From Carettochelys insculpta (taxonomy: Eukaryota; Chordata; Testudines; Carettochelyidae), in contig NC_134161.1 of NCBI RefSeq assembly GCF_033958435.1, positions 16,926,001 to 16,990,000 on the forward strand: a stretch of 64,000 bases of DNA, written 5' to 3'. The notes beneath the pieces were generated by a model, which was not told the origin of the DNA, did no database searches, and was given only the letters and a program-made list of their open reading frames with translations. Both the position numbers and the translations under genes were made by a program. The first letter of the stretch is position 1, and every line of letters starts with the position of its first letter. Below are positions 35,401 to 45,200 of this stretch, piece after piece.

Positions 35401-38400
35401 CTGCTGTTGGCCACGATTACCACAGACACTGCCTGGGGCGGGGCGCTGGGGGCTGGGGGGAAGAGGGTCGAGAGGGAGCTGGTGGCAGTGCCCCCCAGGG
35501 ATGGGGCTTTGCCCGGGCCCCTTGAGCACTGGACAACCTTAATCCCCATGGGCACGCAACTGGCAGCCCCAGCTCAGCCCCAGGGAGTCACTGGCCCCAG
35601 GCCCTGCTCCCGGCCACAGGGCAGCTCGTCCCAGAGCCTGGCCACTGGCACCCCGACGGGCTTAGGCCCTGGAGCTGCCTGGCCTGGGCATTGTGGCGTA
35701 GCTCATCGAGGGGGCGAGGAGATGTGCTGTGCACTCCTTGCCCGTGGCAGCACCAGACCCCAACCCTCCCCGCCGCCAGCCCTGGGCTGTGCTGACCTGC
35801 CTCGGGCATGCGCACTGCCAGCACCTCGCTGTCGGGGCCCTGGAACTCATCGAAGTAGGGGCGCAGCTTGAGCTCGTACTCACGGCCCGGGCGCAGCTCC
35901 CGCAGCACAGTGCTCTGCTGGGCCGCTGCCGGCACGTCCTGCACCTGCCAGGCGCCGCCCCGTAGGCGGTACAGCACCCGGTAGCCCTGCAGGAACTGGG
36001 CCTGGCGGCTCACCTGCAGGCAGGGGAGGGGACAGCACTCGCCCATGGCCTCCAGCGCAGCTGTAGCAGGCTGCCCTGCCGCCTGCACCGCCCGCTCCTC
36101 CAGCCTCCACCCTGCCGCTCGCCCCGCCTCGACCCTGCCGCTCGCCCCGCCTCCACCCTGCCACTCGCCCCGCCTCGACCCTGCCCCTCCTCCCGCCTCC
36201 ACCCTGCCGCTCGCCCCGCCTCGACCCTGCCGCTCCTCCTGCCTCGACCCTGCTGCTCGCCCCGCCTCGACCCTGCTGCTCGCCCCGCCTTGACCCTGCT
36301 GCTCCTCTGCCCGCACCTGCCACTCGCCCCGCCTCGACCCTGCTGCTCCTCCCGCCTCCACCCTGCTGCTCGCCCCGCCTCCACCCTGCCGCTCGCCCCG
36401 CCTCCACCCTGCCGCTCGCCCCGCCTCCACCCTGCCGCTCGCCCCGCCTCCACCCTGCTGCTCCTCTGCCCGCACCTGCCACTCGCCCCGCCTCGACCCT
36501 GCTGCTCCTCTGCCCGCACCTGCCACTCGCCCCGCCTCCACCCTGCCGCTCCCCCCGCCTCGACCCTGCTGCTCCTCCCGCCTCCACCCTGCCGCTCCTC
36601 CCGCCTCCACCCTGCCACTCGCCCCGCCTCGACCCTGCTGCTCCTCTGCCCGCACCTGCCACTCGCCCCGCCTCCACCCTGCTGCTCCTCCCGCCTCCAC
36701 CCTGCCACTCGCCCCGCCTCCACGCTGCTGCTCCTCCTGCCTCCACCCTGCCACTCGCCCCGCCTCGACCCTGCTGCCCGCGCCTGACTGACACTCCTCC
36801 GCCCACGCCTCCTGCTCAGTCCACCTCAGCCCTGCCCCCCGCACACAGCCGAGCCCAGTGGGGGGCTCCACGCTTCCCCGGCCCCACACTCCTCTGACCC
36901 TCGCCTGTGCACGGCCTAGCCCAGCAGGCAGCTTCGTGCTCCCCGACCCCCACCCATGCGCAGCCCAACCTGCACTCACAGTCCAGGACACCTGGATGGC
37001 AGTGGAGGAGAGGATGACAGGCGCCTGCAGCTGCACCACCACCTGGCCCAGCTCCTGCTGCACCTGCCGGGGATCCACCCCCTGCCGGGCAGGGCTGACG
37101 TCTGCGGAGAAGGCCAGCATGAGCACAGGGTGCACGGCTACCCAGGGCCCCCTGCTCTTTGCTGGGGCCAGCTGTGCCACTGGCCCTGTGCTGGCAGCCC
37201 ACCCCACTCCCTCTCTGCCCTGCCCTGGCCAGCCTCACCTTGGGTGCGCACGGGCGCCGAGACGGGGCTGGGCTCGCTCAGCCCGTGGGCGTTGGCAGCG
37301 CGGATGAGGAAGAGGTAGATGGTGTTGGGGTTCAAGCCTCTCACCGTGTGCTTCTCCAGCCGCACGTCATCCGCCACCGTCTGCCAGGTGCGGCCCATGG
37401 ACTGGCTGCAAATGGGGGGGGCACAGACGGGTCACCCCCCCCCCGGTGCTCAGGGAGGTGGCAGAAGGGGCAGCACACACAAATCCAGGAGGGGCAGAGC
37501 CCAGCTGGGTGGGGCCGGCAGGTGGGGGTGGGGGAGGGAGAAGAAATGCAGCTCCCCAGCCCCGTCCCCCCTGGGGCTGGGCCCTGGCTCCCTATCTACT
37601 GAGGGACGCTGCCTCACGTCGCCTCCCCCAGCCTGGCTGGGTCTGCCAGGAAGGTGGCTCCTGCCAGGGAGCAATTGGGGGGGGGAGGGGGGCGCAGACA
37701 ACAGCTTCCAGGCTGGCCCCACTTCCCCGGCCACCAGAGTGCCTGTGCCGCCACTACGCCCTGGGCTGTGCAGCCCTGCGGTGGGCAGCGCCCGCCCCGG
37801 GGTGTTACCTGAATGCTTCGATGATGTATGTGGTGGCTGCAGCGTCCCCACTAGTGGGGCTCGGCTTCCAGGCCAGGGTCACGCTGCTCCTGCTGACATC
37901 GGTGACCAGGGGCGCAGAGGGAGGCCCAGGGAGCTGGCCTGGCTCAGGGGGCTGCCCCTGAAGGTCAGCCCCAGGCTCTGGAGGACAGACAGATGGACGG
38001 ACAGACAACTGCAGGGAAGCACTGAGCCAAGCCCAGCGCACCAGCCCAGGTGTGTGCTCCCAGACCCAGACCCAGCCCCAGCCCCGGCCCCGGCTTGCAG
38101 AGACTGGCAAAGCCCACACTGGTACGGACCCCCCCCACCCGTCAGCCAGCTGGCCTGGCACAACCACTGCCTCGTGTCTGGGTCGCTTGCCCCAGGTGTC
38201 CCTCCTGTGTCCGGGCCACACGCCCCAGGCCCCCGCCCTGTACGGCAGGGCCCCACTGACAGGTCCCTCACTGACCTTGCACAGCCAGGGCCCCGCTCCA
38301 CGTGCTCTCCCCCGTCGAGCTGGTGGCGACACAGACGTACAGCCCCGCGTCTGTCACCTGCGCACACCAAGGGGAGCCCCTGAGCCAAGCCGAGCCGCTG

Positions 38401-41295
38401 CTGGGGTAGGACCTGAGGGGCTGCGCGTCAGGACCTGTCTGCAGTGCCAGGGCTGCAGCCGGGAGGAGCTGGCCACCTCTGGCTCTCCAAGAGAGAAGCA
38501 CCATGTGGAGGCAGCTGGCTGCCCCTTCCCTGGACCAGCCACCTCGAGCCGGGAATAGCCAGGCCAAGTCCCAGCTCCCAGCTCCGCGGGAGCAGCTGCA
38601 GGAGGACTCTGTGTCTAGCCTGCGTGCGCAGAGGGGAGCACCCGCTCAGCCTACGACGCCCACAGGGCCGGCGCTGCCCACTCCCCCAGCGAGCAGCACA
38701 GCCAGCCCCAGGACCCATTAACTCCTGCCAGCCCCACGAGCTCCTAACAGCTCTCACTGCTTCCAGGCACAGAGCCAGACCCCAGCACCGCCACGAGCTG
38801 CGCTGGGAGCCGGCGGATGCATTAACCTCCTGACTCCCACATGCCGCCCGCCGGCCCCAGCCAGCGTGGGCCTGGGCTCCCCGCCGCCGCCAGCCATTGT
38901 TACAGCGCTGTTTAGCAGGAGCGAGCTGCTTGTTGGATGAGTAATTCATGAATAACCTCCAGTTTACCCCGCGCTGCACCGCGCCCGGCAGACCATGCAC
39001 CCAGCGAGATGCAGCTCACACACCCCCAGTCGTTCTGTACGACCACCTCCCCAGGCCAGGAGCCAGCCAGCTCCCTGCTCTTACCACAGCTGAATGCCTC
39101 ATTACCAACAGGTGCTGGCCCTGCCCTCCCTGCCAAACACAGGGCAGTAACAGCAGCTGGGGGGGGCATCCGGCAGCAGTGCCCAGCCCAGGGACTTCAG
39201 CGCCCACAGGGAACAGGGCTTCTTTGGTGCAAACGGCAGCTTGTGTCTGGAGCCAGCCACACTCCCTGCAGAGAGCCGCTGTTCCCCCAGGAACAGGTTC
39301 TTCCTCCATCCAGCCCAGTGCCGCTGCCCCAAGGCCCATCCCCAGGGCTGACCCAGGCCTCCTCGCCACAGGAGAGCACAGCAACGCCACCCCGGCTCCG
39401 CGCGGTGCAGGGCTTGGGGCACATCTCATCTCTGCCTGGCTTCCAGGCTGGACTTTGCTTCAGGCCTGCTGAAGAGCTGGTTTTGGGCCCTGGAACCAGA
39501 GCTGAGCAGCCCCTGACAACTTATCCTGCTCACTAAGTGTGTCCTCCGGCTCCTGTGCTCCTAGGTCTGCTCCCTCCCACAGTGGGTGAGCTGCTGCAGG
39601 ACCCCTCCGAGGTCCCCCCACCCCTCCACACCTGCCCTCCCTGGGGGGCTCTCTGCAGTCTGCGCCAAGCCCCTCTGGAAGCACAACTGAGCCAGCTGAA
39701 TCCTGGCACCGTCCCCAGCGCTGGCTGATGCCCAGACACTGGTGAAAATGAACGGCCCTGACCGGGGCAACCATGTTCTCCGACCACGTCCCAAACTGCA
39801 GCCCGGGCCACAGTAGATGTGGACAAAGCAGCTGGGAAGGAGACTCTTAGCAATGCCAGTGAGTCCCAGCTCTCAGGCAGGGTGAGTGCTCACTGCCTGC
39901 CCCCTCCCTGAACCCCAGCCTCCCACTCCCACCACCCCTGGAAATGCCTCCAGGTCCTCTGCTGAGCACCAGGGTCTGCTTCTTGGCCTCCCACAGCAGC
40001 TGCAGCTGCAGCTGCAGCTCCCAACCTGAGGCCTGGAGTACCAGCAGCAGCACAGGAAACATGGCTTTGCCAGCAGCAGCCGGGGCAGGACAGTCCTTCG
40101 CATGCATGCCCGTGCCAAGGGTGTGACAGCCAGGAGGGGCCACTTCTGCACAGTCTACCAATAACTGCCCTGTGGCATTACCACAGAGGCGGGGGGGGGG
40201 GAGTGAGAGAGAGAGAGTGAGTGAGCGAGTGTGTGTGTGAGAGAGAGGGTGTGGGGCTCCTGCTGAGGGTAACCTGGTGCCCAGGTGACACCTTTGTAGT
40301 GCAGACAAAGCAGGAGATGGAGCCTGAGGGGTTTGAATTGGAACTGGGAGTTGGGAAGCAGGGAGTCTGGGCTGGGAGAGAGCAAGGCCCCAGCTTTGGG
40401 GGCCCCTCAGGGCCTCCTCTCCCCAGCATGGATTTCACTGGCCGGCTCTGCTGGCTGCACTGACTCCTCTGTACGACGCTGTGTCCTGTCAGCTAATAAA
40501 CCTGCTGTTCTCCTGCTGAGTGAGAGCCACTCCTGCCTGCAGCCGGGGGCAGAGCCTGGGGACCCTGAACCCCACAGCAGTGCCCAGCAGAAAAAGCCAA
40601 AGCCCAGGAGAGCTGTGTCATGCTGGGGGCAGGAGGGGCAAAGGGGGCCAGTCGTTCCCACGTCCCGGAGCGCTGGCCCCTGACACCACTGCTGCTCCAG
40701 CTGTACGCAGCAGTCAGGGAGCAGGATGGGGCCAGTACCATGGCCCAACGACATTGAGAGCTGCCTGCCCTCAGGCCCGCCCCTTCAGCTCTTGGCCCCG
40801 CCCGTTTTGGGATGCAGACCCCGCCCCCCACCTTGCCCTGGGGCCCAGTGCCCACAGCCCATTAAACAAGCTGCACACCTGCAGCGCCTCAGAGCTGTTG
40901 GAACCCGGGTGTTCTCTAACGACCCTGGAGAGGAGCCCGGGGCCCCGGAAGCACCAGGCACCAGGAGTATCAGGCTAGGCACCTGCTGCACAGCTGGGGC
41001 CGGCGAAGGCTGACTCCCAGCAGGGCCCCGGGCGCTTGCAGCCGTGCTGGGGGGCGCCAGGCACTGCTCCGGCAGGGCGCACCGCTTACCTGCAGGCTGG
41101 TGATCTGCAGCGTGCCGGTGTCTGCGAGGCTGATCCGGGGGTCCCGGCCCACCACCGGCTGCCCGTCCTTCAGCCACTGGAGGCTGGGGAGTGGGTTCCC
41201 GCTGACCTGGCACTGCAGCTGGGCAGTAGCGTCCACGGGCAGCGTCTGATTGACTGGCCCTCGGCGGATGATGGGCGGGACGCGGTCAGACGTAA
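26075..41295 (-). CDS. ROBO3: ROBO3, from Ig5 to stop (20 exons; 5' exons outside)
   Basis: Roundabout-3, a single-pass axon-guidance receptor controlling midline crossing. Twenty exons on the - strand, all GT-AG and all in matching phase, encode about 964 residues without a stop: Ig5, three fibronectin-III domains, a membrane helix and the whole cytoplasmic tail. ROBO3 identity rather than ROBO1/2 rests on the tail: [54 protein letters not shown] and VPYSRPTFL in that order. Exons (high to low): 41295-41090, 38357-38276, 37977-37809, 37405-37239, 37101-36980, 36013-35797, 35452-35334, 35205-35034, 34736-34542, 33924-33901, 33007-32965, 32861-32707, 32443-32207, 31060-30919, 30303-30076, 28402-28221, 28045-27938, 27711-27529, 27018-26885, 26433-26422. 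Counting back from 28 exons (the human number as I recall it) makes these exons 9-28. Exons for Ig1-Ig4 are not found up to 64,000. Confidence 0.93.
26095..26100 (-). promoter_or_regulatory. ROBO3: ROBO3 poly(A) signal AATAAA
   Basis: CCCAATAAAGC on the - strand, about 325 bp after the ROBO3 stop. Confidence 0.75.
26885..27018 (-). CDS. ROBO3: ROBO3 penultimate exon (counted as exon 27)
   Basis: Encodes [20 protein letters not shown] and a Ser/Gly-rich tail. Acceptor TTGCAG at 27,019-27,024, donor GTGAGC. It ends in phase 0. Confidence 0.88.
27529..27711 (-). CDS. ROBO3: ROBO3 cytoplasmic exon with [10 protein letters not shown] (counted as exon 26)
   Basis: Begins [13 protein letters not shown], the proline-rich CC3-type block, then STSYLERD and an Arg/His-rich end. 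Donor GTAATG. The following intron (27,019-27,528) is 510 bp, has no stop in this frame, and could be translated through. Confidence 0.88.
27938..28402 (-). CDS. ROBO3: ROBO3 cytoplasmic exons (28221-28402, 27938-28045)
   Basis: First exon: [20 protein letters not shown] ... ENISPPSP, poorly conserved. Second exon: [19 protein letters not shown], a basic stretch that matches RFRKKPKALPYRREN in human ROBO3 as I recall it. Phases 2-1 and 1-1. Confidence 0.86.
29460..29860 (+). mobile_element. CR1-type LINE fragment split by an LTR
   Basis: Just before 29,550 the + strand reads [11 protein letters not shown], the conserved entry motif of CR1/LINE reverse transcriptases. After the LTR insertion (29,551-29,797) AAACTTCAATATTAGATAAT continues the same consensus as I recall it. 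Only this fragment is recognisable. The sequence from about 28,870 to 29,460 may be further old repeat, unassigned. Confidence 0.6.
29551..29797 (+). mobile_element. Internally deleted solo LTR (second LTR family) in a ROBO3 intron
   Basis: Starts TGTGATGTAGTGGGGGATAC and shares GGGTTTGAATTGGAACTGGG with the LTRs at 40,186-40,576 and 41,886-42,276, but lacks their 3' half. It is flanked by AAGCC on both sides (29,546-29,550 and 29,798-29,802). Confidence 0.75.
30076..30303 (-). CDS. ROBO3: ROBO3 cytoplasmic exon with [14 protein letters not shown]
   Basis: Encodes [12 protein letters not shown], then [18 protein letters not shown] and IPRLHH. The central motif is diagnostic for ROBO3 among the family. 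Donor GTAGGA, less typical than its neighbours. Confidence 0.9.
30919..31060 (-). CDS. ROBO3: ROBO3 cytoplasmic exon with LLPPPPP
   Basis: Encodes [17 protein letters not shown], then [18 protein letters not shown] and an acidic run (DEEEEE). The proline block is the place of the Ena/VASP-type motif in ROBO tails; binding here is inference. Confidence 0.9.
32207..32861 (-). CDS. ROBO3: ROBO3 cytoplasmic exons with YPWLADSW and the YSTID motif (32707-32861, 32207-32443)
   Basis: The first exon has [15 protein letters not shown] and ends at RYYN. The second begins [15 protein letters not shown] and contains [14 protein letters not shown], the conserved tyrosine (CC0-type) motif of ROBO tails, a phosphorylation and adaptor site in the family. 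The junction phase is 1. Confidence 0.9.
32965..33007 (-). CDS. ROBO3: ROBO3 43-bp cytoplasmic exon
   Basis: Encodes [13 protein letters not shown]. The borders are TTGTAG and GTGAGT. It joins in frame to 32,861 (phase 2), where [19 protein letters not shown] follows. Confidence 0.8.
33901..33924 (-). CDS. ROBO3: ROBO3 24-bp microexon after the membrane helix
   Basis: Encodes SFAYVPA. Acceptor CTTGCAG, donor GTAAGG. Both borders are phase 1, so skipping it would keep the frame. The short SFAY.PA motif follows the membrane helix in other ROBO3 proteins. Confidence 0.85.
34190..34475. repeat. MS4: ~100-bp tandem repeat in a ROBO3 intron
   Basis: Nearly three units beginning CATGCTGGGGTAGGATAAGT (near 34,210, 34,313 and 34,410), each with GGGAGGGCTGCCCGGGCAGG. 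It lies between the membrane exon and the microexon. Confidence 0.85.
34542..34736 (-). CDS. ROBO3: ROBO3 transmembrane exon
   Basis: Juxtamembrane [20 protein letters not shown] is followed by a single hydrophobic helix (about residues [21 protein letters not shown]) and a basic stop-transfer RCKRRKE. The residues before the helix are nearly invariant in ROBO1-3. Confidence 0.94.
35034..35452 (-). CDS. ROBO3: ROBO3 exons for fibronectin-III domain 3 (35334-35452, 35034-35205)
   Basis: First exon: [11 protein letters not shown], then [20 protein letters not shown]. Second exon: [13 protein letters not shown], then [18 protein letters not shown]. Two N-linked sequons are visible (NES, NCS). 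Phase 0 at the internal junction. Confidence 0.92.
35797..37101 (-). CDS. ROBO3: ROBO3 exons for fibronectin-III domain 2 (36980-37101, 35797-36013)
   Basis: First exon: [19 protein letters not shown] ... AIQVSWT. Second exon: [13 protein letters not shown] ... [18 protein letters not shown]. The intron between them (36,014-36,979) is occupied by minisatellite MS3. A long frame that reads through it is an artefact of its unit length. Confidence 0.92.
36089..36785. repeat. MS3: ~24-bp minisatellite in the ROBO3 FN2 intron
   Basis: Units of CGCCTCGACCCTGCTGCTCC type on the + strand, about 28 copies. It is G-rich on the - strand, which is the ROBO3 sense strand. The unit is a multiple of three, which produces long Gly/Arg-rich open frames that are not genes. 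Confidence 0.92.
37239..37977 (-). CDS. ROBO3: ROBO3 exons for fibronectin-III domain 1 (37809-37977, 37239-37405)
   Basis: The first exon gives [18 protein letters not shown] ... TTYIIEAF. The second gives [18 protein letters not shown], then [18 protein letters not shown]. These are the strand B/C tryptophan and strand F motifs of the domain, very close to other ROBO receptors. Phases 1-2 and 2-1. Confidence 0.92.
38276..38357 (-). CDS. ROBO3: ROBO3 exon, second part of Ig5
   Basis: 82 bp encoding [20 protein letters not shown], with the second Ig cysteine in the standard D-G-Y-C context. The preceding intron (38,358-41,089) holds a degraded LTR. Confidence 0.92.
40186..40576 (+). mobile_element. 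Degraded solo LTR (second family) in the intron between ROBO3 Ig5 exons
   Basis: From a (GA)/(GT)-rich start to GAACCCCACA. It contains GGTTTGAATTGGAACTGGGA and CTAATAAACCTGCTG with a poly(A) signal. The 5' end is eroded and no target duplication is clear. Confidence 0.75.
41090..41295 (-). CDS. ROBO3: ROBO3 exon, first part of Ig5
   Basis: Encodes [18 protein letters not shown], then [17 protein letters not shown] (first Ig cysteine and core Trp), then [11 protein letters not shown]. Acceptor CCCTGCAG at 41,296-41,303, donor GTAAGC. It ends in phase 0. This is the most 5' ROBO3 exon in the window. Confidence 0.92.
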
Positions 41296-41644
41296 CTGCA
41301 GGGCACAGCCCAGAGCATGGGTCAGCCTGGTGATAGGGGGACCCCACACAGCAACACGAACACCCAGGCCCAGCTGGGCAGTGTGATGCTCTCAGGCGGT
41401 GCCAGGGAGGGAGCTCCATGCACTGCCTCCCGCTGGGCTCACCTCACCCCGGAAAAGCCCACCTGGCTGGCTGGCTGGCTGGCAGAGGCACCTGAGACCA
41501 GGTCCAGAGGACCCTGGCACCCCCACAGCCCAGACCAGCACTTTGGTGGCAGGGCTGCTGCTGGGAGAAGGACCCCAGCCCCCTGGAGGCCATTCCCCGA
41601 AACAGGCCTGAGGAGCAAAAAGCTCCAAATCCACCACATAGATC

Positions 41645-41885
41645 TGCCCCCTACCCCCGAGATCCCTCCTGAGGGTACTGCCACAATACGCCCCAAGTTA
41701 TTCTCATGGGCAGCAGCACCACGACAACAGCCCGAGATTCCTCCCCTAGGCAGCACCACAGCACCCCCCCCGGCCAAGATCCCTGCCCCGAGCAGCACCG
41801 CGGCTCCCCCCCGACATCCCTCCCTTGGGCAGCACCATGACAACCCCGCGAGGTCCCTGCCCTGAGCAGCACCATGGCGCCCTGA
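41645..41885. repeat. MS2 minisatellite, block a (start of array)
   Basis: First degenerate units of the CCCGAGATCCCTGCCCCGAG / CAGCACCACGGCTCC repeat, interrupted at 41,886 by an LTR. Confidence 0.85.
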
Positions 41886-42276
41886 TGTGATGGAGTGGGG
41901 GATACCTGTGTGTGGGGAGTGGGGGCTCACAGAGGGTGTGGGGCTCCTGCTGAGGGTAACCCTGACGACCAGGTAACACCTTTGTACTGCAGACAAAGGA
42001 GGAGGTGGAGCCTGAGGGGTTTGAATTGGAACTGGGAGTTGGAAGCAGTTAGTCTGGGCTGGGAGAGAGAGAGACAAAGGAGGGGGCAAGGCCCCGGCTC
42101 TGGGGGCCTCCTCTCCCCAACATGGATTGGACTGGCTGTCTCTGCCGGCTGCACTGACTCCTCTGTACGATGCTGTGTCCTGTCGGCTAATAAACCTGCT
42201 GTTTTCCTGCTGAGTGAGAGACTCTCCTGCCTGCGGACAGGGTGCAGAGCTTGGGGGACCCCAAAACCCCATCACA
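41886..42276 (+). mobile_element. Solo LTR of the second family inside MS2
   Basis: Starts TGTGATGGAGTGGGGGATAC and ends CCCCATCACA, with CTAATAAACCTGCTG and a poly(A) signal near 42,190. It shares end sequences and the AATAAACCTGCTG region with the Gmr1-like LTRs, so it is probably a sister family. The flanks share only CCCT; no clean 5-bp duplication. Confidence 0.82.
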
Positions 42277-45200
42277 CCCTCCCCCCCGAGATCCCTCTCC
42301 TAAGCAGCACCACGGCTCCCCCCCTCCCCCCCGAGATCCCTGCCCCGAGCGGCACTACAACAAACCCCCCCGGGATCCCTCTCCTGAGCAGCACCACAAC
42401 TCCTGCCCTGAGCGGCACCGCAGCTCCACCCCCCCCGCCCCGAGATCCCTCCCTTGGGCAGCACCACGATAACCCCCTGAGATCCCTGCCCCGAGCGGCA
42501 CCGCAGCTCCCCCCCCCACCGCGATCCCTCCCTTGGGCAGCACCACGACAACCCCCCGAGGTCCCTGCCGTGGGCGGCACCGCAGCTCCCCCAAGGTCCC
42601 TCTCCTGAGTGGCACAACAGCTGCCCCAAGGTCCCTGCCCCGCACAGCACCACGAAACGCCCCCCACCCACCCCACCCCGCCCCAAGGTCCCTCCCCGCG
42701 TGGCACCACGACATCCCCCCGCCCCGAGCTGCACCACGGCTCCTCCTCCAGCCCGAGATCCCTGCCCCAAGCAGCAGCACGACAACCTCCTGAGGTCCCT
42801 GCCCCAAGCAGCACCACAACAAACACCCACCCCCCCGGGGTCCCTCTCCTGAGCAGCACCACGGCTCCTACCCCGAGCGGCACCACAGCTCCCCCTCCCC
42901 GAGATCCCTCCCCAGGCGGCACCACGACAAACCCCCTGGGGTCCCTCTCCTGAGCAGCACCACGGCTCCCCCTCCCTGAGATCCCTGCCCCTAGCAGCAC
43001 CACGGCTTCCCCCCGCCCCAAGATCCCTCCCCTGGGTGGCACCAGGGCTACCTCCCGAGATCCCTCCCCGAGCGGCACCACAACAACCCCTTGAGGTCCC
43101 TGCCCCGAGCGGCATCGCGGCTCCCCCCCACCGAGATGCCTCCCTTGGGCAGCACCACGATAACCCCCTGAGGTCCCTGCCCCGAGCAGCACCACGGCTT
43201 CCCCTCCCTGCCAAGATCCCGCCCCTGGGCAGCACCACGACAACCCCGAGGTCCCTGCCCCCAGCGGCACCGCCGCTCCCCCCCAAGATCCCTCCCCTGG
43301 GCAGCACCACGACAAGCCCCTGAGATCCCTGCCCCGAGCAGCACCGCGGCTCCCCCCCGAGGTCCCTCCCTTGGGCAGCACCGCGGATCCCCCCCGAGGT
43401 CCCTGCCCCGAGCAGCACCAGGGTACCCCTGAAGTCCCTGTCCCGAGCAGCACCAGGGCTCCCCCCTGAGATCCTTCCCTTGGGAAGCACCACGGCTCCC
43501 CCCGAGGTCCCTGCCCCGAGCAGCAACATGGCACCTCCAAAATCCCTCCAGTGGGCAGCACCACGGCAACCCACGAGATCCCTCCCCTGGCTGGCACCGC
43601 GGCTCCCCCCCCCCCCCGAGATCCCTTCCCCAAGCAGCACCACGGCTCCCCACCGACATCCCTCCCTTGGGCAGCACCACAGCTCCCCCCACCCGAGGTC
43701 CCTGCCCCGAGCAGCACTGTGGAGCCCCCCCAAGATCCCTCCCTTGGGCCGCACCACGGCTCCCCCGCCCCAAGGTCCCTGCCCCAAGCAGCACCACGAC
43801 AAACCCGCCCAGGGTCCCTCTCCTGAGCAGCAGCACGGCTCCCGCTCCCCAAGATCCCTGCCCCGGGCAGCACCACGACAAACCCGCCCAGGGTCCCTCC
43901 CCTGAGCAGCACCACAGCTCCCCGCCCCCCGAGATCCCTGCCCCGAGCGGCACCACAACAAACCCCCCCGGGATCCCTCTCCTCAGCAGCACCACGACTC
44001 CTGCCCCGAGCAGCACAACGGCTCCCCCACCCAGCCGAGATCCCTGCCCTGAGCAGCACCAGGGCCCCCCCGCCCTGAGATCCCACCCCTGGGCAGCACC
44101 ACGACAACCCCCTGAGGTCCCTGCCCCGAGCAGCACCGCAGCTCCCCCCCGCGATCCCTCCCTTGGGCAGCACCACGACAAGCCCCTGAGATCTCTGCCC
44201 CGAGCAGCACCGCAGCTCCCCCCTGCCATCCCTCCCTTGGGCGTCACCACGCTAACCCCCAGAGATCCCTGCCCCGAGCAGCACCGCAGCTCCCCCCCGC
44301 CATCCCTCCCTTGGGCGTCACCACGCTAACCCCCAGAGATCCCTGCCCCGAGCAGCACTGCGGCTCCCCCCCCGAGGTCCCTGCCCCGAGTGGCACCGTG
44401 GCTCCGCCCCGAGGTCCCTCCCTTGGGCAGCACCATGACAAACCCCTGAGGTCCCTGCCCTGAGCGGCACGACAGCTGCCCCCGAGGTCCCTGCCCCAAG
44501 TGGAACCACGACAACCCCCCCGAGGTCCCTCCCTTGGGCGGCACCACAAATCCCCCCTGCCCCGAGGTCCCTCCCTTGGGTGGCACCACGACAACCTCGC
44601 AAGGTCCCTGCCCCGAGCGGCACCGCGGGTGTCTGTCCCCCCCCCACCCCAAGGTCCCTGCCCCACACAGCACCACGAAACGCCCCCCGCCCACCCCGCC
44701 CTGCCCCAAGGTCCGTGCCCCGCTTGGCACCACGACATCCCCCCGCCCCGAGCAGCACCACGGATCCTCCTCCCGCCCGAGGTCCCTGCCCAGAGCAGCA
44801 CCAGGGCTGCCCCCACCCCGAGATCCCTCCCCTGGGCGGCGCCACAACTGCCCCCACCCCGAGATCCCTCCCCTGGGCAGCACCACGACAACACCCTGGA
44901 GGTCCCTCTCCTGAGCAGCACCACGGCTCCTGCCCCGGGCAGCACCACGGCTCCCCCTCCCTGAGATCCCTGCCCCGAGCGGCACCACGGCTTCCCCCCG
45001 CCCCAAGATCCCTCCCCTGGGCGGCACCAGGGCTGCCTCCCGAGGTCCCTGCCCTGAGCGGCACCACAACCACCCCTTGAGGTCCCTGCCCCAAGCGGCA
45101 CCGCGGCTCCCCCCCACCGAGATGCCTCCCTTGGGCAGCACCACGATAACCCCCTGAGGTCCCTGCCCCAAGCGGCACCACGGCTTCCCCTCCCTGCCAA

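Noticed and set aside
35588..37207. 539-codon frame joining both FN2 exons of ROBO3 through Gly/Arg repeats
   Set aside because: It reads through the intron with MS3, whose unit is a multiple of three. Flanking exons have proper GT-AG borders and the FN-III fold needs them joined directly.
26422..41295. Calling the - strand gene ROBO4 and the + strand gene ROBO3
   Set aside because: The - strand gene has three FN-III domains and the [14 protein letters not shown] tail of ROBO3. The + strand exons have the SSSDGSFLADA and WLEELED tail of ROBO4. ROBO4 of mammals has only two Ig and two FN-III domains.
41881..42281. Target duplication for the LTR at 41,886-42,276
   Set aside because: Only CCCT is shared by the flanks, within C-rich repeat DNA where this is expected by chance.
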